Source: UBA7803 sp040219135
GTDB taxonomy: Bacteria > Pseudomonadota > Gammaproteobacteria > Pseudomonadales > Azotimanducaceae
DNA length: 64,000 nucleotides
Direction: 5' to 3'
Assembly: GCA_040219135.1 (NCBI GenBank)
Contig: JAVJTA010000003.1
Coordinates: forward strand, 62,001-126,000
Below, in pieces: positions 8,326 to 17,273 of the stretch (position 1 is the stretch's first letter; every line of letters begins with the position of its first letter). The translations under genes and the position numbers were made by a program. The notes beneath the pieces are model-generated. The model was not told where the DNA came from and searched no databases. It saw only the letters and a list, made by a program, of their open reading frames with translations.

Positions 8326-10446
8326 ATGACGATCATTTCGACGACCCATCGCCTGCTGATCGGAGGCTGCGTGCTGGGGCTCACGGCGGCCGCGCTGGCG
8401 GCACCGGCGGTGCATCAGGCCGAGGTCGCCCAGGCTGGCATGCAGGCCCGGCTCGACGTCGGCCGCCAGGGCTACGAGCAGTACTGCCAGGCGTGCCACC
8501 AGGCGGACGGCACCGGCATGTCCGGCGTGTTTCCGCCGCTGGCGGCCTCGGACTACCTGCTCGACGAGCCGGGGCGCGGCATCGATGCGGTGCTGCAGGG
8601 CGTGTCCGGCCCCATCGAGGTCAACGGCACGACCTACAACGCCGTCATGCCGCATCTGAACTACCTCAGCGACGAGCAGATCGCCGGGATTCTCAGCTAT
8701 GCGCTGAATGCCTGGGGCAACGACGGTGGTTACGTCGAGCCCGACCAGGTCGCCGCGCGGCGCGAGCAGCTGGCCGGCGCCGCCGGCGCCGAAGGCGGCC
8801 CACACCCGGGGGTCGAGACACCGGAGCTGCAGTACGAAGGGGGTGCGTCGAGTCCGGTGGGACAGGCGCGGTTGGAGCGCCTGGTGGCGGGCGACGGTCC
8901 GGCCATGACCCAGGAGGAATTCGACCTGGCGACACAGGTCTACTTCGAGCGCTGCGCCGGCTGCCACGGCGTGCTGCGCAAAGGCGCCACCGGCAAGCCG
9001 CTCACCGCCGATCTGACGCGCGCGAAAGGTACGCAGTATCTGCAGACCATCATCAACTACGGCACCCCGGCCGGCATGCCCAACTGGGGCACCTCGGGGG
9101 AACTCTCGACGCAGCAGATCGACGCGCTCGCGCGCTTTCTGCAGCACCCGCCGCCGGAGCCGCCGGAGTGGGGCATGGCCGAGATGCGTGGCAGCTGGAA
9201 TCTGCTGATACCGGCCGAGGAGCGCCCCGCGGCCCCGCAGCACGACTACGACGTGGAAGACATGTTCGCCGTGACCCTGCGCGACAGCGGGGAGGTGGCG
9301 ATCATCGACGGTTCGAGCAAAGACATCGTCAGCATCGTCAAGACCGGCTACGCCGTGCACATCTCCAGGCCCTCGGCGTCGGCCCGCTACATCTACACCA
9401 TCGGCCGCGACGGCCGGATCGACATGATCGATCTGTACATGAGCCCGCCGGCGCGGGTGGCCGAGATCAAGATCGGTCTGGAAGCCCGTTCGGTGGAGAC
9501 TTCCAAATACAAGGGCTTCGAAGACCTCTACGCGGTCGCCGGCGCCTACTGGCCGCCGCAGTACGTGCTCATGGACGGGATGACCCTGGAACCGCTGAAA
9601 ATCGTGTCCACCCGCAGCATGACGGTGGACACCCAGGAGTACCATCCGGAGCCCCGGGTGGCCGCCATCGTCGCCTCGCACCAGCATCCCGAGTTCATCA
9701 TCAACGTGAAGGAGACCGGGCTCATCAAGCTGGTCAACTACGAGGACATCGACAACCTCACCGAGACCACCATCGATGCGGCGCGCTTCCTTCACGACGG
9801 CGGCTGGGACCGCACCCAGCGCTACTTCCTCACGGCCGCCAATCAGTCGAACAAGGTCGCCGTGGTCGACTCCAAGGACCGCAATCTCGAGGCGCTGGTG
9901 GACGTGACGTCGATTCCGCACCCGGGCCGGGGCGCCAACCTGCTCGACCCGGAGTTCGGGCCGGTCTGGGTGACCAGCGCGCTGGGCAGCGACGAGATCA
10001 CCTTCATCGGCACCGACCCCGAGCAGCACCCGCAGAACGCCTGGAAGGCCGTCCGGGTACTGAAAGGGCAGGGCGGCGGGTCGCTGTTCGTGAAGACCCA
10101 TCACCACTCATCGAACCTGTGGGTGGATTCGCCGCTGAATCCCGACGAGGCGATCAGCCAGTCGGTGGCGGTGTTCGACATCAACGATCTCGACGCGGGT
10201 TACGAAGTGCTGCCCATCGCCGAGTGGGCGGGGATCGACGAAGGCGCGAGGCGGGTCGTGCATCCGGAGTACAACAAGGCTGGCGACGAGGTCTGGTTCT
10301 CGCTCTGGAACGCCCTCGACCAGGAGTCGGCGATCGTAGTCGTCGACGACAAGACGCGGAAGCTGAAGAAGGTCATCAAAGACCCGCGGCTGATCACGCC
10401 AACCGGCAAATTCAACGTCTACAACACCGTGCACGACGTGTACTGA
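8326..10446 (+). CDS. nirS: Cytochrome cd1 nitrite reductase with an extra N-terminal cytochrome c domain
   Basis: 706 residues, periplasmic, reduces nitrite to NO. After a signal peptide (1-26) comes an additional c-type domain (about 45-135) with C54QACH58 and a probable axial Met108 in NAVMP. The standard NirS follows: c domain with C210AGCH214, then the eight-bladed d1 propeller with proximal His345 (GYAVHISR) and active-site His454 (SHQHPEF) and His490 (FLHDGGW). The C-terminus KFNVYNTVHDVY is the NirS signature. Usual NirS proteins are about 560-600 residues, so the first domain is an addition. No heme d1 synthesis genes are in the window. Confidence 0.96.
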   Translation: MTIISTTHRLLIGGCVLGLTAAALAAPAVHQAEVAQAGMQARLDVGRQGYEQYCQACHQADGTGMSGVFPPLAASDYLLDEPGRGIDAVLQGVSGPIEVNGTTYNAVMPHLNYLSDEQIAGILSYALNAWGNDGGYVEPDQVAARREQLAGAAGAEGGPHPGVETPELQYEGGASSPVGQARLERLVAGDGPAMTQEEFDLATQVYFERCAGCHGVLRKGATGKPLTADLTRAKGTQYLQTIINYGTPAGMPNWGTSGELSTQQIDALARFLQHPPPEPPEWGMAEMRGSWNLLIPAEERPAAPQHDYDVEDMFAVTLRDSGEVAIIDGSSKDIVSIVKTGYAVHISRPSASARYIYTIGRDGRIDMIDLYMSPPARVAEIKIGLEARSVETSKYKGFEDLYAVAGAYWPPQYVLMDGMTLEPLKIVSTRSMTVDTQEYHPEPRVAAIVASHQHPEFIINVKETGLIKLVNYEDIDNLTETTIDAARFLHDGGWDRTQRYFLTAANQSNKVAVVDSKDRNLEALVDVTSIPHPGRGANLLDPEFGPVWVTSALGSDEITFIGTDPEQHPQNAWKAVRVLKGQGGGSLFVKTHHHSSNLWVDSPLNPDEAISQSVAVFDINDLDAGYEVLPIAEWAGIDEGARRVVHPEYNKAGDEVWFSLWNALDQESAIVVVDDKTRKLKKVIKDPRLITPTGKFNVYNTVHDVY

Positions 10447-10457
10447 GGGAGCGCACC

Positions 10458-11651
10458 ATGGAATTCGCGATTTCGGAGGAAGCGCGCATCGTCGAGGACC
10501 AGGTCCTGCGGATGCTCAACGACGACATCATCCCGGCCGAGCGGGACTACGCCGAGCAGTCGGCGGCGACGCCGGACGGCGAGGATCCGCCGGTGATGAA
10601 GGCGCTGCGCGACAAGGCCAGAAAACTCGGCCTGTGGAACCTCTACCTGCCGGATCGGGAATGGGGCGCGGGACTGTCCAATCACGATTACTCGATTCTC
10701 TGCGAGCACATGGGCCGCTCGCCGATCGCACCGCGGGTGTTCAACTGTCAGGCGCCGGACACCGGCAATGCCGAGATTCTGGCCGAGTTCGGCACCGCGG
10801 AGCAGAAGGCGCGCTGGCTGCGCCCGCTGCTAGACGGCGACATCCGCTCCTGTTTCTCGATGACCGAGCCGGAGGTGTCCGGCGCGGATCCGACGGGGCT
10901 GCGAACCCGGGCGGAACGGGACGGCGACGAGTGGGTGATCAACGGCCACAAGTGGTTCACTTCCGGGGCCGTGGGCGCCGCCTTCGCCATCGTCATGGTG
11001 GTCAGCAATCCCAAGGGCGCGCCCCACGAGCGCGCCTCCATGATCATCGTCCCCACCGACGCGCCGGGTTTCGATCTGGTCCGCTCGGTGTCGGTGATGG
11101 GGCACAGCGGCGGTGGCGGGCACTGCGAGATCCGCTACGACAACTGCCGCGTGCCCGCCGGCAATCTGCTCGGGCCGGAGCACGGCGGCTTCATGATCGC
11201 CCAGGCTCGACTCGGACCGGGCCGGATTCACCACTGCATGCGCGCCATCGGCATGGCCGAGCGGGCCTTCGAGATCATGTGTCGGCACGCCAACCTCCGT
11301 GAGGCCGGCGGCAGCCTGCTGGCCGATAAGCAGATCGTTCAGGACTGGATCGCCACCTCGAGGATGGAAATCGATCAGGCGCGTCTGCTGACCCAGTACG
11401 CCGCGTGGAAGATGGACGCGGTGGGCAAACGCGAGGCCCGCCAGGAACTGTCGATGGTCAAGGTGGTGGTGCCGAACATGATGATGGCGGTGCTCGATCG
11501 GGTCATTCAGTGTCTTGGCGCCTTGGGTGTTTCCGACGACACGCCGGTGGCGGCCATGTGGCGCAACGGCCGGGCGCTGCGCATTGCCGACGGTCCGGAC
11601 GAGGTGCACAAGATGGTCATTGCGCGGCGCGAGCTGAAGCGTTTCGCCTGA
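10458..11651 (+). CDS. Acyl-CoA dehydrogenase (ACAD10/11-like)
   Basis: 397 residues, cytoplasmic FAD enzyme that dehydrogenates acyl-CoA. The flavin-site motif SMTEPEVSGADPTGLRT and the C-terminal helical domain ending in ADGPDEVHKMVIARRELKRF are typical. FAD phosphate-binding residues around CLGALGVSDDTPVA are present. The subfamily resembles long-chain or branched-chain ACAD11-type enzymes. The start is 11 bp behind the nirS stop with a GAGGGAG site, so both may share a transcript although no functional link is known. Confidence 0.92.
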   Translation: MEFAISEEARIVEDQVLRMLNDDIIPAERDYAEQSAATPDGEDPPVMKALRDKARKLGLWNLYLPDREWGAGLSNHDYSILCEHMGRSPIAPRVFNCQAPDTGNAEILAEFGTAEQKARWLRPLLDGDIRSCFSMTEPEVSGADPTGLRTRAERDGDEWVINGHKWFTSGAVGAAFAIVMVVSNPKGAPHERASMIIVPTDAPGFDLVRSVSVMGHSGGGGHCEIRYDNCRVPAGNLLGPEHGGFMIAQARLGPGRIHHCMRAIGMAERAFEIMCRHANLREAGGSLLADKQIVQDWIATSRMEIDQARLLTQYAAWKMDAVGKREARQELSMVKVVVPNMMMAVLDRVIQCLGALGVSDDTPVAAMWRNGRALRIADGPDEVHKMVIARRELKRFA

Positions 11652-11675
11652 GTTTCGTCCGCGGTCGCGTTCGGA

Positions 11676-12848
11676 TCAGGGCTCGGTCACGCGCGGGCCG
11701 GCGACGATGGGTGCGTAGCGGGCGGCGAACAGCGCGAACGCCAGGGTCCACAGCGCCGCCGACGTGCCCACCCAGACGACCTGCGCCTGCGGCAACAGCA
11801 GCGGGCCGGCGACCCGGGCCAGGGCCGCCAGCGTGATGGCGATGAAGATCACCGTCTCCGCCGGGCCGGCCATCAAGGCTCTTCCCGTGTGTCCCAGGGC
11901 GCTGCGCGTCATCATCGCCAGCATCAGTGTGGCCATGGCGCCGACGCCGAGGGCGTGCACCGCGGGCGGCGGCATCGATCCGCCAGGAGCATCGAGCAGG
12001 CCGCGCAGCAGCAGGTGCACGGGCAGCCACAGATAGCCCAGGGGCAGCACCATCAGCAGGCGGTTGCTGCGGGTGCGCCACGGTTGCCAGCCCCAGAGTC
12101 GCAGCAGATGGATCAGCGCGGCGCTCACGAACAGCGCGCGCGCGGCGGCTCCAGGCAGCGCCGTCGCGGCTCCGCTCGCGTCGAGCAGCACGATGGCGCC
12201 GAGCACGCCGAGCGCCGCGATCTCCAGCGCCGGCCAATGGCGCGGCGACAGCCCCGCGATGGCGTTGGCCGAGAAGGCCGGAATCACCCGGCCGCCGATC
12301 ACGGCCATGAGCAGGGCCAGCAGGTCGAGGGCCGTGGTCGTTGACCGGGTCAGCCACTGGACGCCGACCCAGCCGCGATAGGCGCCGTGATGGGCGGCCG
12401 CCAGACCGGCCAGCAGGAGCAGCAGCGGCACGACGAAGGCATTGCGCCAATTGCGGCTGCGCCACAGCGGCACCGCGAGGGCGGCAGCGCCGAGGGGCAG
12501 CACCAGCAGGTCGGCGGCGATGGCCGGCCCGGCCGGACCGGTGATCATCAGAACCCGGGCGCCGAGCCAGAGTCCGAACAGGGCCGCCAGCGCCGGGCCC
12601 GACGGCGTGGCCAAACCGGTCCAGGTACGGGCCGCGGTGAACAGAAAGCCGACGATGACAGCCGGGGCGAAGCCGAACAGCATTTCGTGGGCGTGCCACA
12701 GATAACCGGGCAGCACCGGCTCGAGTGGCATCCAGCCGGCATAGGCGGCGAACCAGGCGGGCACCGCCAGCGTGGCGAACACCGCGGCCCCCAGATAGAA
12801 CGGCCGGAAACCGATGGAGAACAGCAGTTCAGTGCGACTTTTCAACAC
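11676..12848 (-). CDS. nnrS: NnrS family heme-copper membrane protein
   Basis: 390 residues with about 12 membrane segments. The motif GFRPFYLGAAVFATLAVPAW near the N-terminus and WHAHEMLFGFAPAVIVGFLFTA with its conserved histidines identify NnrS. NnrS proteins help cells cope with nitrosative stress and accompany denitrification genes, consistent with nirS about 1.2 kb away. The start is GTG at 12848. It lies 4 bp downstream of the broken DUF488 gene in the same direction and is convergent with the acyl-CoA dehydrogenase. Confidence 0.9.
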   Translation of the reverse strand: MLKSRTELLFSIGFRPFYLGAAVFATLAVPAWFAAYAGWMPLEPVLPGYLWHAHEMLFGFAPAVIVGFLFTAARTWTGLATPSGPALAALFGLWLGARVLMITGPAGPAIAADLLVLPLGAAALAVPLWRSRNWRNAFVVPLLLLLAGLAAAHHGAYRGWVGVQWLTRSTTTALDLLALLMAVIGGRVIPAFSANAIAGLSPRHWPALEIAALGVLGAIVLLDASGAATALPGAAARALFVSAALIHLLRLWGWQPWRTRSNRLLMVLPLGYLWLPVHLLLRGLLDAPGGSMPPPAVHALGVGAMATLMLAMMTRSALGHTGRALMAGPAETVIFIAITLAALARVAGPLLLPQAQVVWVGTSAALWTLAFALFAARYAPIVAGPRVTEP

Positions 12849-12851
12849 GGA

Positions 12852-13114
12852 TCAGGCCGATTCCCGAAGCAGGAATTCGCGCAGTGCGACGGCCTGGTTG
12901 CAGCGTCCTTCCCGGGCGCCGTAGACGAGTGTGACCCGACCACGGGCGAGCTGCGCGCGGATCTCGTCGACGGCTCCGTCGCGGTCGCGCAGCTCGCGGA
13001 AACAACGGGTTCGACACTCGTCCCAGCGCGCCGGTGGTCGACGAGAATCCGGCAGCCTTCGGTGGCGCCCGGTGGCTCGTACGCGCGTCTGATCCAGAGT
13101 CGCTGACGGTTCAT
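12852..13114 (-). pseudogene. Broken DUF488 gene (internal deletion with frameshift)
   Basis: DUF488 proteins are about 115 residues: RVYEPP...GxRVLVDRLWPRG...GHDPxRWDEFRRRY...VTLLYAARD..HNxAVVLREFL. Here the N-terminal part (RLWIRRAYEPPG, then CRILVDH) starts at 13114 in one frame. The sequence then jumps to RWDECRTRCFRELRD, VTLVYGAREGRCNQAVALREFL in another frame, ending at 12852. The middle segment of about 35 residues with the WPRG motif is missing and the join is out of frame, near a short CGACC repeat. Either half alone is not a functional protein. Confidence 0.75.
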
Positions 13115-13220
13115 GGCCCATACGTGTAGCAGGGTCGGCGTGGCCGGTGCAAGGGTCCGGGACGTGGACCGGCGCGCCAACGGCCCGTATTCTGCCCCGT
13201 CGGTTCCGGGGGGCGAACAG

Positions 13221-14612
13221 GTGCAGGACTGGGGGCTGTGGTCACTGATGCCGCTGGTGGTGACTCTGGTGCTGGCGTTCACCACCCGCTCGGCGCTGCT
13301 GGCCATGCTCCTTGGAGCCTTCGTCGGCACCCTGATGCTCGGCGCGGCACCGGGCGTCGGTCTGAACGAGCTGTTTCAGAGCGCGCTCGGCAATGCCGAC
13401 TTCATCTGGATCTGCCAGATCGTCATTCTCATCGGCGTGCTGTTCGAGCTGTTCAAGCGGGCCGGCGTGCTCGGGGCGCTGGCCGCCCGCTTTGCCGGGG
13501 CCGCCCACGACCGCCGTCGCGTGGAACTGACCACCTGGACGATGGGCCTGGTCATCGTCGACGACTACTTCAGTCCGCTCATGACTGGCGCCGTCATGCG
13601 GCCGCTGGCGGACCGTGCCGGCGTGCCCCGTGAGAAACTCGCGTTCATTCTCGACGCCACCACCGCGTCGGTGTGCATTCTGGTTCCGTTCACCGCTTGG
13701 GGCGCGTACGTGGCGAGCCTGATTGCCGCCCAGGGCGGCGATTCGGTGTCAGCCGCCGAGGGGCTCGCGGTGTTCATCGCGGCCATTCCCTTCAACTTCT
13801 ACCCGCTGCTCATGCTCGCCTTTGCCCTGCTGCTGTGTCTTGGCTGGCTGCCGGACTTCGGTCCCATGCGCCGCGCCGAGCGGCGCGTGCGCGAGACCGG
13901 CGCGCTGCTGCGTCCCGGCGCCGTGCCGCTCGCCGACGGCGGCGAGGACGACTGGCAGCGACCCGAGGTCGCCGCCTCCCTGCTGCTGGAACTGGCGCTG
14001 CCGGTAGCGGTGGTGGTCGGGGTGGCGGCGTACTCTCTGATTCAGCTCGGGTCGGTGAAGATCGTCGAAGCCTTCCTGGCCGGCGTGGTCCTGCTTTGTG
14101 GGATTCTTGCGCTGCGTGGCAAGCTCGGCGGCGTGCACGGCCTGGTGGACACGCTGACCCGGGGCGCGCAGGGGGTGATGCCGGCGCTGCTCATCGTCGC
14201 CCTGGCGTATGCATTGAACGCGGTGGCGGGACAGCTCGGGGTGGGTGAGGCGCTGATCGCGTTCTTCGCCGGCGATATCGATGCGCGCTGGCTGGTGACC
14301 CTGACGTTCCTGCTCAGCGCCGCCATTGCCTTCGCAACCGGCACGTCCTGGGGCGCGTTCGCCATGATGATGCCGCTGGCGCTGCCGGTGGCCGTCGACA
14401 CCGCGGGCGCGATGACGACGCCGCTGGTGTACCAGACCGTGGCCGCCGTCGCCGGTGGCGGCATCTTCGGCGATCATGCGTCGCCGGTGTCGGATACCAC
14501 AGTGCTGGCCTCGGTGGGCGCGGGCAGCGACCACATGGATCACGTGATCACCCAGCTGCCCTATGCCCTGGCATGCGCAGCGCTGACCGCGGCGCTGTAC
14601 CTGATGATCTGA
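13221..14612 (+). CDS. NhaC-family Na+/H+ antiporter
   Basis: 463 residues, inner membrane, roughly 11 or 12 helices. The central motif IVDDYFSPLMTGAVMRPLADR and the later FATGTSWGAFAMMMPLALP, then GGGIFGDHASPVSDTTVLAS, are the NhaC/ArsB-NhaD-superfamily signatures; the Asp pair in VDD and GDHASP lies where ion coordination is expected. I chose the GTG at 13221 because a GGGGGG ribosome binding site lies about 7 bases before it and the first helix follows at once. An ATG at 13113 would add 36 residues without family similarity. Confidence 0.87.
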   Translation: MQDWGLWSLMPLVVTLVLAFTTRSALLAMLLGAFVGTLMLGAAPGVGLNELFQSALGNADFIWICQIVILIGVLFELFKRAGVLGALAARFAGAAHDRRRVELTTWTMGLVIVDDYFSPLMTGAVMRPLADRAGVPREKLAFILDATTASVCILVPFTAWGAYVASLIAAQGGDSVSAAEGLAVFIAAIPFNFYPLLMLAFALLLCLGWLPDFGPMRRAERRVRETGALLRPGAVPLADGGEDDWQRPEVAASLLLELALPVAVVVGVAAYSLIQLGSVKIVEAFLAGVVLLCGILALRGKLGGVHGLVDTLTRGAQGVMPALLIVALAYALNAVAGQLGVGEALIAFFAGDIDARWLVTLTFLLSAAIAFATGTSWGAFAMMMPLALPVAVDTAGAMTTPLVYQTVAAVAGGGIFGDHASPVSDTTVLASVGAGSDHMDHVITQLPYALACAALTAALYLMI

Positions 14613-14712
14613 GCCGTCGCTGTGCTGGCGTCGGCGGCCGCCATTCGCCGCCGCTGCCGGAATTTGGCACACTTCATCCAGTTGCGCCCCTGCCGTTCAC
14701 CTCGAGGTTGCC

Positions 14713-15270
14713 ATGGAGCAAGTTGATCGCCTGATCGAGGCGTACACCACGATCATCTCCGAGATCGACGACATCACCCGTCCCGGGGTCGTGGACACGC
14801 CCAAGCGGGCGGCCAAGGCCATGCAGTTTCTTACCAAGGGCTATCACGAAACCCTTGAGGAGGTGGTGAACGGGGCGCTCTTTCCGGCCGAGAACCGCGA
14901 GATGATCGTGGTCCAGGACGTGGAGCTCTATTCCCTCTGCGAGCATCACATGCTGCCGTTCATCGGCAAGTGCCACGTGGGTTACATTCCCAACGGGCAG
15001 GTTCTGGGGTTGTCGAAGATCGCCCGGGTGGTGGACATGTTCGCCCGCCGCTTGCAGATTCAGGAAGAGCTCACCTTTCAGATCGCCGAGGCGCTGCAGA
15101 CGGTGACCGGCGCCGAGGACGTGGGCGTGATCATCGAAGCCCGGCACCTGTGCATGATGATGCGCGGGGTGGAAAAGCAGAATTCGCTGATGAAGTCGTC
15201 GGCCATGCTCGGTGCGTTCCGCGAAAACGCGTCGACGCGCGCCGAGTTTTTGAATCTGCTGGCGCGCTGA
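14713..15270 (+). CDS. folE: GTP cyclohydrolase I (FolE)
   Basis: 185 residues, cytoplasmic. It converts GTP to 7,8-dihydroneopterin triphosphate, the first step of folate and pterin synthesis. The zinc ligands are visible as Cys76 and His79 in SLCEHHMLPF and Cys147 in ARHLCMMMRG. GxxKIARVVDMFARRLQ is the family core. Length matches the normal unimodal enzyme. A short G+C hairpin lies in the 100 bp upstream, but I see no strong promoter. Confidence 0.96.
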   Translation: MEQVDRLIEAYTTIISEIDDITRPGVVDTPKRAAKAMQFLTKGYHETLEEVVNGALFPAENREMIVVQDVELYSLCEHHMLPFIGKCHVGYIPNGQVLGLSKIARVVDMFARRLQIQEELTFQIAEALQTVTGAEDVGVIIEARHLCMMMRGVEKQNSLMKSSAMLGAFRENASTRAEFLNLLAR

Positions 15271-15320
15271 TGCGGCGGCGGAATCGCGCGGTCGCTGATC
15301 GATCTCCAAGGGGGAGTCGC

Positions 15321-15809
15321 ATGTTCGGACGAATCGGGCCGGTCGTCGTCACGGTTGCGGCGCTCTTCTGCGTCTTCGCGGCGAGCGGTTGCAGCGAGGG
15401 CCGGCAGCCGTCGGCCACCGGGACGGCGTCGCCGTTTCAACCGGTGCTCGACGACAAGGACTTCATGAACTGGGTTCTCGATCCGGTCACCGACGTCATC
15501 TGGGGCTCTGCCGGAACCATCTTCACCCTCGACGGCGAGGAGGACCTGGCGCCCGTGGACGACGAAGGCTGGGCGCGGGTGCGCAACGCCGCCGCCGTGG
15601 TCGCCGAGAGCGGTAACCTGCTGATGCTGCCGGGCCGCAGCAAGGGTCCGGACTGGGACGAGTTCGCCCGCGGCATCGTCACCATGGGCCAGCGTGCCAT
15701 GGCAGCTGCCGAGGCCCAGGATGACGAGGCGCTGTTCGAGGTCGGCGGCCAGCTCTACAACGTCTGCGTCGCCTGCCACCAGATCTACATGCTGCCGGAA
15801 TCGGACTGA
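15321..15809 (+). CDS. Cytochrome c lipoprotein (class II-like)
   Basis: 162 residues. A signal peptide ends in a lipobox AASGC, so the protein should be lipid-anchored facing the periplasm. A single heme site CVACH is placed near the C-terminus, the layout of cytochrome c'/class II four-helix cytochromes; the helical sequence before it agrees. ATG at 15321 has AAGGGGGAG just upstream. It starts a run of same-strand genes that includes the HupE-like and CcmI-like proteins, so an electron transfer role beside them is plausible. The partner is unknown. Confidence 0.82.
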   Translation: MFGRIGPVVVTVAALFCVFAASGCSEGRQPSATGTASPFQPVLDDKDFMNWVLDPVTDVIWGSAGTIFTLDGEEDLAPVDDEGWARVRNAAAVVAESGNLLMLPGRSKGPDWDEFARGIVTMGQRAMAAAEAQDDEALFEVGGQLYNVCVACHQIYMLPESD

Positions 15810-15849
15810 CCCGGGTTTGTCCGTGGCTCGACGAAAATCCGGCCTGGGG

Positions 15850-16566
15850 ATGTGCGCGTCCGCTGTCCGGCGTTGCGGGCTTGTGGTGGCCCTGGGACTG
15901 CTGGTTGCTGCCGGGTCGGCGTTCGGTCACACCATCGCCGGCGACGACGCGACCTTCGTCCAGGGTATCGTCGGCCCCGCCGTGGGGCCGTTCATCTATC
16001 TCGGCGCCAAGCACATGGTCACCGGCTACGATCACCTGCTGTTTCTGGTCGGCGTGGTGTTCTTTCTCTACCGCCTCAAGGACGTGGTGCTGTACGTGTC
16101 GCTGTTCACCCTCGGTCACAGCCTGACCCTGGTGGGCGGCGTGCTCGGCGGGCTCGCCGTCGACGCCCATCTGATCGATGCGGTCATCGGCCTGTCCGTG
16201 GTGTATAAAGCGTTCGAGAACATCGGCGGTTTCCGTCTGGTGTTCGGCATCGAGCCCGATACCCGGATCGCGGTGGTGGTGTTCGGCCTGTTTCACGGCC
16301 TCGGGCTCGCCACCCGGCTGCAGGCCATGGCCCTGTCTCCGGACGGGTTGCTGGAGAACCTGCTCAGCTTCAACCTCGGCGTGGAAATCGGCCAGGTTCT
16401 GGCGCTGCTTTTCGTCGTGGCGCTGCTCTTCCGCTGGCGTCTGTCGGCGGGTTTCTCGCGGCAGGCCTTCGCTGCCAACTCGGTACTCATGTTCGCGGGC
16501 TTTCTGCTGACCGGCTATCAGCTCACCGGCTTTCTGCTGCCTTACCTGAGGGTCACAGTCGCATGA
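15850..16566 (+). CDS. HupE/UreJ-type membrane protein
   Basis: 238 residues, signal peptide plus about 6 membrane helices. Motif GAKHMVTGYDHLLFLVGVVFF with its His and Asp, FTLGHSLTL and FGLFHGLGLA are hallmarks of the second HupE/UreJ family, implicated in metal ion passage. GTG at 15823 could add 9 residues; ATG at 15850 starts just before the hydrophobic leader. The stop overlaps the next start (ATGA), so the downstream anchor protein is translationally coupled. HupE proteins usually serve nickel or cobalt import, but the metal here is not known. Confidence 0.83.
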   Translation: MCASAVRRCGLVVALGLLVAAGSAFGHTIAGDDATFVQGIVGPAVGPFIYLGAKHMVTGYDHLLFLVGVVFFLYRLKDVVLYVSLFTLGHSLTLVGGVLGGLAVDAHLIDAVIGLSVVYKAFENIGGFRLVFGIEPDTRIAVVVFGLFHGLGLATRLQAMALSPDGLLENLLSFNLGVEIGQVLALLFVVALLFRWRLSAGFSRQAFAANSVLMFAGFLLTGYQLTGFLLPYLRVTVA

Positions 16567-17159
16567 GCGCGGGCCCCGACAGCGGGGACTCGGCGCGCCG
16601 CATCCTGATCGCTACCGGCATCGCCCTCGCTGCCGCGCTGGTGACGCTCGTCGCCTTCGTGCTGCCGGCGGAGTACGGCATCGATCCGCTCGGCAGTGGT
16701 CGGGTCACCGGTCTGCTGGCCCTCGCCGAGCTGGAAAAGGATGCGCTGGCCGTGGACCAGCGCCCCTACGCGCCGGACCAGGTGGCGTTCCGTCTCGAGC
16801 CGTTCGAATCGGTGGAATACAAATACCGGCTCGAGACGGATCAGGCGCTGGTCTACGCCTGGCGGGCTTCCGGCGACGTGGTGGCGGAGCTGCACGCCGA
16901 ACCCGACGGTGCGCCGGAAGGGTTCGCTGAAAGCTTCCGCCGCAGCCGCGGCGCGAGCGACCAGGGCAGCTATCGGGCACCGTTCGCCGGCTGGCACGGC
17001 TGGTTCTGGGAGAATCGCGGCGTCGACGCGGTCACCGTGGAACTGGAGGCCGCCGGGTTCTTCTCGGCGGCACGCACGTATGGCGGTGGCCGGGTCAGCG
17101 AGCGGGTGCTCGTGCCGGGAGTCGAAAAGGCGGCGGGGGACTCCGCGGTCGACGGGTGA
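16563..17159 (+). CDS. Single-pass membrane anchor protein partnered with HupE
   Basis: 198 residues: a short cytoplasmic N-terminus, one membrane helix at about 13-35, then a periplasmic beta-rich domain with aromatic motifs GWHGWFWENRGVDAVTVELEAAGFF. Proteins of this type are commonly found directly after a HupE-like gene and are annotated only as transmembrane anchor proteins. The 4-bp overlap with the HupE gene supports a joint function. The aromatic FWEN segment could bind lipid or a partner; no catalytic motif is visible. Confidence 0.72.
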   Translation: MSAGPDSGDSARRILIATGIALAAALVTLVAFVLPAEYGIDPLGSGRVTGLLALAELEKDALAVDQRPYAPDQVAFRLEPFESVEYKYRLETDQALVYAWRASGDVVAELHAEPDGAPEGFAESFRRSRGASDQGSYRAPFAGWHGWFWENRGVDAVTVELEAAGFFSAARTYGGGRVSERVLVPGVEKAAGDSAVDG

Positions 17160-17273
17160 GGCGTCGGGACCGGTGGATCGATTACAATCGGGCACTTCCG
17201 GGGGGAGGAATTCCGATCTTCGACGCGTCATCTACAGCGGAGCTCACAAGCGTGCTCGTCGCGGAGCAGCGGC

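Noticed and set aside
10458..11651. 1,052-codon frame starting at 8493 and ending with the acyl-CoA dehydrogenase as a fusion protein
   Set aside because: Its first part is an out-of-frame shadow of nirS. The dehydrogenase begins at 10458 with its own ribosome binding site.
14613..14712. GGCGGC/GCCGCC hairpin upstream of folE as a riboswitch
   Set aside because: Only short G+C pairing with no conserved riboswitch core; chance is likely at this base composition.
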